Below are positions 24,473-32,499 of a DNA stretch of 64,000 bases, piece by piece. The translations under genes were made by a program, and so were the position numbers. This stretch comes from Caulobacter sp. UNC279MFTsu5.1 (GTDB taxonomy: Bacteria; Pseudomonadota; Alphaproteobacteria; Caulobacterales; Caulobacteraceae): NCBI RefSeq assembly GCF_900114015.1, contig NZ_FORN01000006.1, positions 1 through 64,000 on the forward strand, written 5' to 3'. Below the pieces are notes generated by a model, which did no database searches, was not told the origin of the DNA, and saw nothing but the letters and a program-made list of their open reading frames with translations. Numbering within the stretch: position 1 is the stretch's first letter; each line of letters starts with the position of its first letter.

Positions 24473-26077
24473 TTGTCGATCGATCCGCGCCGCCTATTGG
24501 GCCTGGCCTTCGCCAGCGCCGACCTGCTTCTGGAAATCGAGAACGACCGGGTGTCGCTGGCGCTTGGCGCGGCGCAGCGGATCATGGGCCAGGACGAGCG
24601 GACGCTGACGGGCCGCGCCTGGCGCGACCTGTTCGCCGCCGCCGACCAGCCGCTGATCGACGCGGCGACCCGCGTGATGGACGACGGCCAGAGACGCGGC
24701 CCGGTCACGGTGCGCATGGCCGGCGAGCCGCCGCGTCACGTGAACCTGACCATGCGCGCCCTGCCCGACAACGGCGACAGGATCTCGGTCTCGGTCACGC
24801 CGGCCAACGCGCCTTCGGGCCAGGTGGACGAGGAAGGCCTGCGCAACCGCCAGAGCTTCGAGGACATCGCCCGCGGCCTGTTCGAGGCGGCGCGCGTCAC
24901 CGGCCTGGAACTGGAGCTGGCCATGGTCGACTTCTCGGACCTGGACTCCCTGCGCCAGCAGCTGTCCCAGCCCGAGGCCCGGGCCCTGGACCTGAAGCTG
25001 GCCGGCGCCGTGCGGGCCGAGTCGCACGCCGGCGGCATGGCCACCCGCCTGTCGCCCGACCGCTTCGCCCTGGTCCGCGCCAAGGCCGACCACGCCGACG
25101 ACATGGCTCAGCGCCTGACCCGCTCGACCACCGTCCAGGCCAGCGCCCACGTCGTGCCGATCGACGGCGGCGTGGCCCCGTCGCGTGGCCTGAAGGCCCT
25201 GCGCTACGCCCTGGACGACTTCCTGCGCGAGGGCCTGAAGGACACCCCGCCGCTGAGCCTGTCCGAGGCGATGAACCGCTCGGTCAAGCGCACCCTGTCG
25301 CGGGCCGGGGCCCTGGGCGTCGCGGTCAGCCAGCGCCGCTTCACCCTGGCCTACCAGCCGGTGGTCGACCTGAAGACCGGCGCGGCCCACCACCATGAGG
25401 CCCTGGTGCGCTTCGAGGACGGCGGCAGCCCGTTCCAGCTGATCCGCATGGCCGAGGAGTTCGACCTGATCGAGGAGTTGGACCACGCGATCGCCGAGAT
25501 GGCGGTCAAGCGCCTGGCCGCCGACCGTTCGGACGCGCTCAAGCTGGCGATCAACGTCTCGGGCCGAACCATCGTCAACGAAGGCTTCGTCGACCATGTC
25601 GACCGCCTGCTGGCCAAGGCCGAGGTCGCCCGGGGCCGGTTGATCTTCGAGATCACCGAGACCAGCGCCATCGACGACCTGCCGCGCGCCAACCAGCATA
25701 TCCAGGCCCTGCGCGGCCTGGGCTCGCTGGTCTGCCTGGACGATTTCGGGGCCGGGGCCTCGTCGTTCGCCTATCTGCAGGAGCTGAGCCTGGACATCGT
25801 CAAGATCGACGGCCGCTACGTCCGCGAGCTGGCCGGCAACGGCCGCGACGGGGCGATGGTGCGCCGGCTGGTCGAGCTGTGCCAAGACCTGAACGTCCGC
25901 ACCGTCGCCGAGATGGTCGAGACCGCCGATGTCGTGGAGGTGCTCCGCAAGGCCGGCGTCGACTTCGCCCAGGGCTGGCTGTTCGGCAAGCCCAGCGACC
26001 AGCCGCAGCCGGCGCTGAAGATCGGCGCGGTGACGCCGGCGGCGCGCCGGGCGGGGGTGTCGGAGGGGTGGGGGTAG
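24473..26077 (+). CDS. PAS / degenerate GGDEF / EAL cyclic-di-GMP phosphodiesterase
   Basis: A 534-residue cytoplasmic protein. A PAS-like region covers about 1-105. A degenerate GGDEF domain at about 120-230 has SPDRFALVR where GGDEF should be, so it cannot synthesise c-di-GMP. The EAL domain at about 285-520 keeps the catalytic signature: HHEALVRFED, AINVSGR, IFEITETSAI, CLDDFGAGASSFAYL, VKIDGRYVREL and VAEMVETADVV, so c-di-GMP hydrolysis to pGpG is expected. The TTG at 24473 (GGGGGA eight bases upstream) is chosen; the longer in-frame reading runs back through the SOS box. Neighbouring recA in divergent orientation is shared with other Caulobacter genomes as I remember them. A hairpin terminator follows. 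Confidence 0.9.
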   Translation: MSIDPRRLLGLAFASADLLLEIENDRVSLALGAAQRIMGQDERTLTGRAWRDLFAAADQPLIDAATRVMDDGQRRGPVTVRMAGEPPRHVNLTMRALPDNGDRISVSVTPANAPSGQVDEEGLRNRQSFEDIARGLFEAARVTGLELELAMVDFSDLDSLRQQLSQPEARALDLKLAGAVRAESHAGGMATRLSPDRFALVRAKADHADDMAQRLTRSTTVQASAHVVPIDGGVAPSRGLKALRYALDDFLREGLKDTPPLSLSEAMNRSVKRTLSRAGALGVAVSQRRFTLAYQPVVDLKTGAAHHHEALVRFEDGGSPFQLIRMAEEFDLIEELDHAIAEMAVKRLAADRSDALKLAINVSGRTIVNEGFVDHVDRLLAKAEVARGRLIFEITETSAIDDLPRANQHIQALRGLGSLVCLDDFGAGASSFAYLQELSLDIVKIDGRYVRELAGNGRDGAMVRRLVELCQDLNVRTVAEMVETADVVEVLRKAGVDFAQGWLFGKPSDQPQPALKIGAVTPAARRAGVSEGWG

Positions 26078-26085
26078 GTCCGGGA

Positions 26086-26252
26086 TCCTTCTCCCTTTGC
26101 GGGAGAAGGTGTCGGCGCGGCCGACGGATGAGGGGTCTTTCAAAAGCAAAACGCCGCGACCGGCCTTGAGGCTGTCGCGGCGTTTCTGTTCTTCGCCCCC
26201 TCACCCGACCTCCTTCGGAGGCCGCCCTCTCCCACAAGGGGAGAGGGATCAG
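26086..26252. repeat. Family B repeats flanking a bidirectional terminator
   Basis: CCTTCTCCCTTTGCGGGAGA (from 26089) with GGTGTCGGCGCGGCCGACGG, and the mirror element CCCCCTCACCCGACC...CCACAAGGGGAGAGGG (to 26252), belong to the same family as 49940-50000. Between them a 12-bp stem (26149-26160 with 26174-26185) ends the EAL gene on the plus strand and the DUF885 gene on the minus strand. Confidence 0.75.
26149..26185. terminator. Bidirectional hairpin terminator
   Basis: AAACGCCGCGAC at 26149-26160 is fully complementary to 26174-26185, with A residues before and T residues after the stem on either strand. It sits between the convergent EAL and DUF885 genes. Confidence 0.75.
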
Positions 26253-26256
26253 GGTA

Positions 26257-28089
26257 TTACTTCCCCGCCTTGGTCCGCGCGATGTAGTCGTCGATCACGC
26301 GGTCCAGCACGGTCAGCGGGGTCATGCCCGCCTGCAGGCCGGCGTCGTGGAACTTGCGGATGTCGAACTGCTTGCCCAGGGCCTTCTTGGCGCGCTCGCG
26401 GGCCCGCAGCCAGGTGATCTTGCCGATCATGTAGCTGCAGGCCTGGCCCGGCCAGACGACGTAGCGTTCGATCTCGGTGATCGTGCCGCTTTCCTCGTCG
26501 CCCATGGTCTCGGCCATGTACTTCACCGCCTGCTCGCGGCTCCACTTCTTGTAGTGCATGCCGCTGTCGACCACGAGGCGGACGGCGCGGAACAGGGCGT
26601 CGTGCAGCATGCCGATGTGGCCGCGCGGGTCGGTCTTGTAGATGCCCATCTCAACGGCCAGCTCTTCGGAATAGAGCGCCCAGCCCTCGGTATAGCCCGA
26701 ATTGCCGATGGTCTTGCGCAGCAGCGGCAGGCCCTTGGTCTCGTTGGAGATCGACAGCTGCAGGTGGTGGCCGGGGACGCCCTCGTGCACCGTCAGGGTG
26801 GTCAGGGTGTACTTGGCCTGTTCCTTGGTGTCGCGCAGGTTGATCCAGTAGATCCCCGGGCGCTTGCCGTCCAGCGAGGGCGAATTGTAGTAGCCGCCCG
26901 GCGCGCCGGCCTCGATGGCCTTGGGCACGCGGCGGATCTCCAGCGGCGCCTTGGGCAGCTGGCCGAAATAGGCCGGCAGCTGCTTCTCGATCCACTTGGC
27001 CTTGTCGTTCAGGTCGCGGATCAGCTGTTCCTTGGCCGGATCGGTGTTGTCGTAGACGTCCTTGCCCAGCTCGGCCATCCGCTCGCCGACCGTGCCCTTG
27101 GTCATGCCGATGCTCTTGAACAGCTTGTCGGCCTGGGCCGAGATCGACTTCACCAGGTCCAGGCCCAGCTGGTGGATCTCGTCGGGAGTCAGGGTCGAGG
27201 TCGTGTAGTTCTTCAGCGACACGGCGTAGTAGTCGCCGCCGTCCTTCAGGCGCCAGACGCCGGCGTCGTGGGTCGCCTTCGGACGGACGCTCTCCAGCAG
27301 CGCGATCTGGCGTTTCAGGGCGGGCAGCACCGAGGTCTCGTAGATCCTGCTCGCCTCGCCGGCCCAGTCGCCGGGGATGTTCTTGTCCTTGGTCCGGCGG
27401 GCCACCGACAGCACCAGCGGCGCCTCGGCGGTGGGCGTGCCGGCGAAGGCCTTCATCTGGATCAGGGCCTTGTCGATGACGAAGTCCGGCGGGATCACGC
27501 CGTCGGCGTAGTCGCGCTTGGCGATGGCCGACTCCTGGTCCATCAGCCGGGCGAAGGCCTCCATGCGCGACAGATAGGCGTCGGCGTCGGCCTTGGTCTC
27601 GATCGAGTGCTGGGTGTCGAGGAAGTCGGGATAGGACTGGTAGGACCCGGTCAGCTGGCTGAGCACATAGGGCGCGCCCGAACCGCCGCCGGCGTAGGTG
27701 AACTTGCTGTTGCCCTCGTCCTGCACGGCCAGGGTGAACTCGACGGTGTCGTAGTTGACCACGTCCATGCCGGTCAGGGCCTTGCGGTCGATGGCCCGCA
27801 GGTCGGCCAGCTGCTGGCGGGTCTGGGCGACGCCGGCGTCGATGGCGGCGAACGAGCGGTCGCCCAGCTGCGACTTGGTCCAGGCCAGGTCGCCGACGTC
27901 CAGGCCCAGGCCCGTGGCCGTCTCGGGCGACTGGCGCAGCTGCTTGGCCATGATGGCGTCGAACAGGGCGTTGAGCTTGGCGCTCTCGCCCGGGGCCGGC
28001 GCGGCGCCCTGCGCGAGGGCCAGGCCGGGGGTCGCGGCGGCCAGGCCCACGGCGACGGTGGACAGCAGCATCTGACGGCGGTTTTGCAA
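26257..28089 (-). CDS. Exported DUF885 family metallopeptidase-like protein
   Basis: A 610-residue protein with an export signal (QNRRQMLLSTVAVGLAAA, cleavage near ALAQG at 26; the twin Arg may indicate Tat or simply a basic n-region). The mature protein is mostly helical and carries the zinc-peptidase-like motif TVHEGVPGHHLQL at about 435-447 and the downstream YTEGWALYSEELAVEMG, both diagnostic of DUF885. These proteins are thought to be HExxH-related periplasmic peptidases. Start is a TTG with GGGGA upstream; no better codon is near. It converges on the EAL gene at a shared terminator, and the NTF2-like gene lies upstream on the same strand, about 140 bases away. Confidence 0.87.
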   Translation of the reverse strand: MQNRRQMLLSTVAVGLAAATPGLALAQGAAPAPGESAKLNALFDAIMAKQLRQSPETATGLGLDVGDLAWTKSQLGDRSFAAIDAGVAQTRQQLADLRAIDRKALTGMDVVNYDTVEFTLAVQDEGNSKFTYAGGGSGAPYVLSQLTGSYQSYPDFLDTQHSIETKADADAYLSRMEAFARLMDQESAIAKRDYADGVIPPDFVIDKALIQMKAFAGTPTAEAPLVLSVARRTKDKNIPGDWAGEASRIYETSVLPALKRQIALLESVRPKATHDAGVWRLKDGGDYYAVSLKNYTTSTLTPDEIHQLGLDLVKSISAQADKLFKSIGMTKGTVGERMAELGKDVYDNTDPAKEQLIRDLNDKAKWIEKQLPAYFGQLPKAPLEIRRVPKAIEAGAPGGYYNSPSLDGKRPGIYWINLRDTKEQAKYTLTTLTVHEGVPGHHLQLSISNETKGLPLLRKTIGNSGYTEGWALYSEELAVEMGIYKTDPRGHIGMLHDALFRAVRLVVDSGMHYKKWSREQAVKYMAETMGDEESGTITEIERYVVWPGQACSYMIGKITWLRARERAKKALGKQFDIRKFHDAGLQAGMTPLTVLDRVIDDYIARTKAGK

Positions 28090-28228
28090 GGTTGGGTCCC
28101 CTTCCCTCGATCTTCGGACGCCAAGGGGTAGAGGGCCTTGCCCGGCCGGGCAACGGCGCCGGCATTAATTTCCCGTCATCTTGCGGCGAAGCGCACGTTT
28201 CGTGCGGTCGAAAGCGTCGCTCCGCCCC

Positions 28229-28606
28229 CTAGCTCAGGGTCACGAACAGCTCGTTCTCGATCACCCATTGGCCAGTGACCTTGCGCCAGGTCGCCAGATA
28301 GGTCCCGCGAGTGTCGGCCACGCCGCGCGTGGTCCCGACCCAGGTCCCGTGCTCGGCGGCCCGGTCGCCGGCGGCGTCCAGCTCAATGCGCTCGGTCGTG
28401 CGGACATAGGCGACGAAGGCCGGGTCGGCGAACTGGCCCGCGAACGCCTCCAGCACGTCGCGCGCCCCCAGGATCAGCGAGCCGTCGCCGACGATCACCT
28501 TGGCGTCCGGCGCGAAGAACGGGGCCAGGCGGCGGGCGTCCTTGCCGGCGATCAGCCTGTTGGTCAGCTTGCGGCGGGCGGCGATGGCGTCTTGCGGCGC
28601 GGTCAT
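28229..28606 (-). CDS. NTF2-like / SnoaL-type small protein
   Basis: A 125-residue single-domain protein with the cone-shaped NTF2-like fold pattern: N-terminal helices (IAARRKLTNRLIAGKDARRLAPFFAPDAKVIVGDG), LILGARDVLEAFAGQFADP, then beta strands AAEHGTWVGTTRG, YLATWRKVTGQWVIENELFVTL. The closing W-K-x-x-G-x-W-x-I motif is typical for DUF4440/SnoaL-like proteins. ATG start. No signal peptide. Function cannot be predicted beyond a small-ligand binding fold; it may be a remote enzyme or a stability factor. Confidence 0.75.
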   Translation of the reverse strand: MTAPQDAIAARRKLTNRLIAGKDARRLAPFFAPDAKVIVGDGSLILGARDVLEAFAGQFADPAFVAYVRTTERIELDAAGDRAAEHGTWVGTTRGVADTRGTYLATWRKVTGQWVIENELFVTLS

Positions 28607-28672
28607 GGATCAGGTCCTGGCGAACAGGTTCAGCCCGTATAGGCTGGCCGCGCAAAGCCGAACAGGACCTCG

Positions 28673-29212
28673 ATGATTCCGTCCACGATCCCGCCCACCC
28701 TGACCACCCTGACCACCGCCCGCCTGACCCTGAGCCCGCCGCAAGCCTCCGACTTCGAGGACAGCGCCGCGATGTGGAGCGATCCGATGGTCACCCGCCA
28801 CATCGGCGGCCGCACCTCGACGCCCGAGGAGAGCTGGCACCGCCTGCTGCGGGCCCGGGGGCTGTGGGCGGTGCTGGGCTACGGCTACTGGGCGGCGCGC
28901 GAGACGGCGACCGGCCGCTATGTCGGCGAGATCGGCTTCGCCGACTTCCGCCGGGGGATCCAGCCCTCGATCGACGGGATCCCCGAAATGGGCTGGGCCC
29001 TGGCCAGCTGGGCCCACGGCAAGGGCTTCGCTAGCGAGGCGATCATCGGCGCCCTGTCCTGGGGCCGCGACCAGTGGGGCGACGCGCCGGTGGTCTGCAT
29101 CATCGATCCGGACAACGCCCCGTCCCTGAAGCTGGCCTACAAGATGGGCTTCCTGGAGGTGGCCCGCACCACCTACCGCGAGGCGCCGACGGTGCTGCTG
29201 CAGCGAGGGTGA
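28673..29212 (+). CDS. GNAT family N-acetyltransferase (RimJ/RimL type)
   Basis: A 179-residue acetyltransferase. It begins with LTTARLTLSPPQASDFED, the usual RimJ/L start, followed by YVGEIGFADFRRGIQPSID and the acetyl-CoA binding motif A at about 104-122 (MGWALASWAHGKGFASEAI), then SLKLAYKMGFLEVARTTY. Start ATG with AGGA nine bases upstream. It is divergent from the NTF2-like gene with a short shared promoter region. Substrate (protein N-terminus, antibiotic or metabolite) is not predictable from sequence. Confidence 0.9.
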   Translation: MIPSTIPPTLTTLTTARLTLSPPQASDFEDSAAMWSDPMVTRHIGGRTSTPEESWHRLLRARGLWAVLGYGYWAARETATGRYVGEIGFADFRRGIQPSIDGIPEMGWALASWAHGKGFASEAIIGALSWGRDQWGDAPVVCIIDPDNAPSLKLAYKMGFLEVARTTYREAPTVLLQRG

Positions 29213-29217
29213 GGCGC

Positions 29218-29241
29218 TCCGCCCCCCCCGGGGGGGGCGGA
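29218..29241. repeat. 24-bp perfect palindrome with C8/G8 core
   Basis: TCCG, eight C, eight G and CGGA make an uninterrupted palindrome immediately after the GNAT stop. It could form a cruciform or act as a terminator stem for the GNAT gene. Confidence 0.7.
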
Positions 29242-29280
29242 CAACGTCCGCAACGGCTGGTGGGATCGAACCGCTTTGCG

Positions 29281-29319
29281 TCCTTCGAGGCCCGCTGCGC
29301 GGGCGCCTCAGGATGAGGA
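29281..29319. repeat. Fragment of a dispersed TCCTTCGAGG...CTCAGGATGAGG element
   Basis: TCCTTCGAGGCCCGCTGCGC followed by GGGCGCCTCAGGATGAGG has the internal hairpin GCCCGC-TGC-GCGGGC and resembles a repeat family common between genes of caulobacters and related alphaproteobacteria. Single copy in this window, so assignment rests on recollection. Confidence 0.45.
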
Positions 29320-29383
29320 ATTCAGAGCAATGCGGTCCGATGCGCGTTCCCGAACGCGCCTCGAAGAAGACGCTCGCCGCCCC

Positions 29384-31483
29384 TTAAGCCGCCTGCAGCT
29401 GCTGCTTGACCCGTTCGGCCAGGGTCTTGATGTCGATCGGCTTGGGCAGGAAGGTCACGCCGGTCTCGCCCTCCAGCAGGTCGCTGAACTCGGCCTCGGC
29501 GTAGCCGCTGATGAACATCACCGGGGCGTTGCCCAGGTAGCCGCGGGCCTTCTTCAGCAGGGTCGGGCCGTCGATGCCGGGCATGATCACGTCGCTGATC
29601 AGCAGGTCGATCGTGCCGGCGTGCTCCTCGGCGATGATCAGGGCCTCCTCGCCGTCGCTGGCCTCCAGCACCTCGTAGCCCCGGGCGCGCAGCAGGCGGG
29701 CGGCGACGCCGCGCACGGCGTCCTCGTCCTCGACGAACAGGATGCGGCCGGCGCCGGACAGGTCGCGCGGCGGGCGCGGCTTGGCCTCGGGCGCGGCGGC
29801 GGCGGTCGCGGCGGCGGCCTGCTGGGCCGGGGTCGGCTCGTGCACGGGCAGGAAGATGCGGAAGGCCGCGCCCTCGCCCGGACGGCTGTGAACGTGGATC
29901 CAGCCGTCGCTCTGCTTGACGATGCCATAGACCGTGGCCAGGCCCAGGCCCGTCCCCTCGCCCACCGGCTTGGTGGTGAAGAACGGGTCGAAGATCTTGC
30001 CCATCACCTCGGGCGGGATGCCGGGTCCGTCGTCGCTGACCTCGATGAAGGCCTGGTCGCCCTCGGCGCCGGGAAAGCCCAGCGACTGGGCCTCGTCCTG
30101 GGACAGGCGGGCGGTGCGGATGCGCACGACGCCGCCGCCCTTGGCCGCCCGCACCGCGTCGCGGGCGTTGACGGCCAGGTTCATGACGGCGGTTTCCAGC
30201 TGGCTCTTGTCGGCCCGCACCTGCGGCAGGTCCCGGCCATAGTCGGTGACCAGCTTGACGTCTTCCCGCAGCAGCCGGCGCAGCAGCACCTCGAACTCGC
30301 TGATCAGCTCGCCCAGCTCCAGCACCTCGCGCTGCACGGTCTGCTTGCGGCTGAAGGCCAGCAGCTTGCGGACCAGGTCGGCGGCCCGCACGCCGGTCTG
30401 GCGGATCTCGTTGAGGCCCTCGTACGAGGGATCGCCGACCGGGTGGCGGTGCAGCAGCTCGTCCAGGCGCAGCTGGATGGCGGTCAGCAGGTTGTTGAAG
30501 TCGTGGGCCACGCCGCCGGCCAGCTGGCCGATGGCCTGCATCTTCTGGGCCTGGGCCAGCTGCAGCTCCATCTGCTTCTGCTCGGACACGTCGATCAGAT
30601 AGGCCACCAGCCGCTCGTCGGCCCGGTAGAGATAGAGGTGGGCGATGCGGGTCGGGTCGCGGGCCAGGCGCACCTCGAACGGGCCGCTCTTGCCCTCGGC
30701 CAGCCGGGTCTCCGCCTCGGCGCGCGAGGGCGGGTCGATCAGGGCGCCGAACAGCGCGCCCGATGGCGCGACGCCGGTCATGGCGGCCAGGGCAGGATTG
30801 GCCTCGAGGATGCGGGAGTTGAACGGGTCCAGCCCCTCCAGCAGGGCCGCGCCGAACGGCGAGGCGCCGGAGAAGGCGTCCAGCGAGCGCGGGGCCGGGG
30901 CGGACGGGGCGACGACCGGCGCGGGCGCGGCGGTCGGAACGAAGACCTCCTTTTCGACCACCGACGGCAGGCGGACCAGCAGGCGGCCTCCGCTCAGGCG
31001 GGCGGCCTCAGCGCGCCGCTCCTGCCCGGCGATGATCAGCGTTCCCTCGGCCCGCTGGCCGTCGCGGGCCTTGACCAGGGCGGCGAACAGGCGGGCGCCG
31101 GCCGCGCCCCGGGGCAGGCGGCGGGCGTCGCCCACGGCCTGGATCCAGGCGGCGTTGGCGGCCAGCAGGCGGCCGTCGGCGGCGGTGACGGCGGCCGGCT
31201 CGGACAGGGCCTCGACGAAGGCCTCGGCCCCCTCGGGCTCGGGATCGCCGATCGCGGTCGAGGCGCGGATGGCCACCAGGCCCAGGATCGCCACGCCGGC
31301 GAGCCCGCCCAGCAGCAGCAGCCCCGCCAGGGTGGCCGGACCGGCCCGCAGGGCGGGGGCGGCGGCGAACACCGCGGCCAGCACCAGGAATATGGCCGCG
31401 CCCCAGATCAACAGATCGGGGCGGCGCTTTCCGGCGCCGACGGAATCCGTCGCGCCAAAGTCTTTCATGGGCGTCTCGGTCAT
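29384..31483 (-). CDS. cckA: Cell-cycle hybrid histidine kinase CckA
   Basis: A 699-residue hybrid kinase matching Caulobacter CckA in layout. Two N-terminal membrane helices lie at about 25-45 and 52-72. PAS-like regions cover about 85-200 and 215-310. The HisKA domain has His327 in [15 protein letters not shown]; the HATPase has N box [25 protein letters not shown] and [19 protein letters not shown] receiver domain (about 585-699) has Asp631 in [12 protein letters not shown]. CckA feeds phosphate through ChpT to CtrA and CpdR, and reverses to phosphatase on c-di-GMP binding. Start at 31483 has AAGGA twelve bases upstream; Met6 is an alternative. Neighbouring fliQ-fliR-flhB is as in C. crescentus. 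Three GANTC sites lie upstream. Confidence 0.96.
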   Translation of the reverse strand: MTETPMKDFGATDSVGAGKRRPDLLIWGAAIFLVLAAVFAAAPALRAGPATLAGLLLLGGLAGVAILGLVAIRASTAIGDPEPEGAEAFVEALSEPAAVTAADGRLLAANAAWIQAVGDARRLPRGAAGARLFAALVKARDGQRAEGTLIIAGQERRAEAARLSGGRLLVRLPSVVEKEVFVPTAAPAPVVAPSAPAPRSLDAFSGASPFGAALLEGLDPFNSRILEANPALAAMTGVAPSGALFGALIDPPSRAEAETRLAEGKSGPFEVRLARDPTRIAHLYLYRADERLVAYLIDVSEQKQMELQLAQAQKMQAIGQLAGGVAHDFNNLLTAIQLRLDELLHRHPVGDPSYEGLNEIRQTGVRAADLVRKLLAFSRKQTVQREVLELGELISEFEVLLRRLLREDVKLVTDYGRDLPQVRADKSQLETAVMNLAVNARDAVRAAKGGGVVRIRTARLSQDEAQSLGFPGAEGDQAFIEVSDDGPGIPPEVMGKIFDPFFTTKPVGEGTGLGLATVYGIVKQSDGWIHVHSRPGEGAAFRIFLPVHEPTPAQQAAAATAAAAPEAKPRPPRDLSGAGRILFVEDEDAVRGVAARLLRARGYEVLEASDGEEALIIAEEHAGTIDLLISDVIMPGIDGPTLLKKARGYLGNAPVMFISGYAEAEFSDLLEGETGVTFLPKPIDIKTLAERVKQQLQAA

Positions 31484-31528
31484 GGTCGACCGAAATCCTT
31501 CTGCAGCCTTGCGGGCGTCCAGCCCATC

Positions 31529-31592
31529 GATTCGCGGGATAGAATAGCCTTAACCCGCTCGCGGAGCGCGATCCGTGATCGATTCCTGATTC
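31529..31592. promoter_or_regulatory. Cluster of three GANTC (CcrM) sites upstream of cckA
   Basis: GATTC occurs at 31529, 31581 and 31588. A TTAACC half-site of CtrA type lies near 31550. CcrM methylates GANTC in Caulobacter and GcrA responds to it, so this may link cckA transcription to replication; that link is inference. Confidence 0.5.
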
Positions 31593-31616
31593 CGTGACGG
31601 GATTATGGTCGCCGAC

Positions 31617-32054
31617 CTAGTCCGCCACGTTGGCGCGCAGGCGGTGCAGCAGGCCGCGCAGCAGGTCGACCTCCTCCGGCGTCAGGTCGCCGCGCAGGCG
31701 GGCGTCGAAGCGCTCGGCGGTCTGGCGCAGCCGCAGGAACATCGCCCGGCCCTCCGGAGTCAGGGCCACCTGGTGGGCGCGGCGGTCGGCCTTGTCGCGG
31801 ACGCGGGTGATCAGGCCCCGGGCCTCCAGGCCGTTCAGGTGGTGGGTCAGGGTCGGCCCCTGGACGCCGACGGCCTGGGCCAGGTCCGACTGGGGCCGAT
31901 GGCCGCCGGGCGTCAGCGACAGCAGGACCAGCCAGGTCGGCAGCGAACCGCCCGCCTGGGTCATCGCCTCGTCGAAACTCCGGGCCACGGCCTTGGACAC
32001 CTGGGCCAGCACGAAGCCGATCGGCGGGGCGGAGGGCGGACCTGGAGCGTTCAT
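31617..32054 (-). CDS. MarR-family transcriptional regulator
   Basis: A 145-residue regulator with the usual MarR helical dimer interface and winged helix: IGFVLAQVSKAVARSFDEAM, LPTWLVLLSLTPGGHRPQSDL, recognition helix GVQGPTLTHHLNGLEARGLI at about 68-87 and wing TRVRDKADRRAHQVALTPEG. The ATG at 32054 is preferred over one at 32084, which would put the first codons inside a 35-bp palindrome better explained as its own operator. The divergent membrane-protein gene starts 81 bases away, so both are probably repressed from the same site. It neighbours cckA tail-to-head without evident functional link. Confidence 0.88.
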   Translation of the reverse strand: MNAPGPPSAPPIGFVLAQVSKAVARSFDEAMTQAGGSLPTWLVLLSLTPGGHRPQSDLAQAVGVQGPTLTHHLNGLEARGLITRVRDKADRRAHQVALTPEGRAMFLRLRQTAERFDARLRGDLTPEEVDLLRGLLHRLRANVAD

Positions 32055-32060
32055 GGACCA

Positions 32061-32095
32061 ATAGATAGACATCGAATGATTCAATGTCTATCTAT
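32061..32095. promoter_or_regulatory. 35-bp near-perfect palindrome (putative MarR operator)
   Basis: Arms 32061-32077 and 32079-32095 pair at 16 of 17 positions (outer part ATAGATAGACAT / ATGTCTATCTAT, only 32073/32083 mismatched). It lies between the divergent MarR regulator and the small membrane protein, 7 bases from the chosen MarR start and 41 from the other gene. Confidence 0.8.
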
Positions 32096-32135
32096 ATCGC
32101 GCCGCCGGAACGGCGGTTCACGAAAGGATGCCGCC

Positions 32136-32489
32136 ATGACCATCGGCCTGATGCTGCTGCTGTCACTTCACGTGCTGTCCGCCACCTTCTGGGCGGGCTC
32201 GACCTTCGTGCTGGCTCGGACGGGCGGAAGCGGGATCGACGCCCTGCGCCGTCCGCAGTTCGGCGCGGCGGGAGTCGCCATCGTCACCGGGGTTCCGCTA
32301 GCCGTCCTCCTACACGGCGGCGCCTTCGGCCGGCAGGAGCAGGTGCTGGCCGTCGCCGTCGCCGCGGCCGTCATCGCCCTGGTGGTCCAGATCGTCGATC
32401 GCGGCGCCCCGGCCCGCAGCCAGCGCATCGCCGGCGGCCTGCTGATCATCACGATCCTGGGCATGGTCGTCGCCCGCTACGTGGCTTGA
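32136..32489 (+). CDS. Small four-helix membrane protein, probable MarR target
   Basis: A 117-residue hydrophobic protein with four predicted membrane helices at about 3-27 (LMLLLSLHVLSATFWAGSTF), 43-62, 68-90 and 95-115. The HVLSATFWAGSTF motif (His and Trp in helix 1) recalls CopD/DUF-type small membrane proteins with haem- or quinone-binding His, but I do not assign a family. ATG with GAAAGGATG-type ribosome binding sequence about ten bases upstream. It is transcribed away from the MarR gene across a large palindrome and ends 11 bases before the convergent flhB stop. Confidence 0.72.
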   Translation: MTIGLMLLLSLHVLSATFWAGSTFVLARTGGSGIDALRRPQFGAAGVAIVTGVPLAVLLHGGAFGRQEQVLAVAVAAAVIALVVQIVDRGAPARSQRIAGGLLIITILGMVVARYVA

Positions 32490-32499
32490 GCCAAGCCCG

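Noticed and set aside
29276..31597. A 773-codon plus-strand frame opposite cckA
   Set aside because: Same type of shadow: no domain, extreme composition, and cckA is unambiguous on the other strand.
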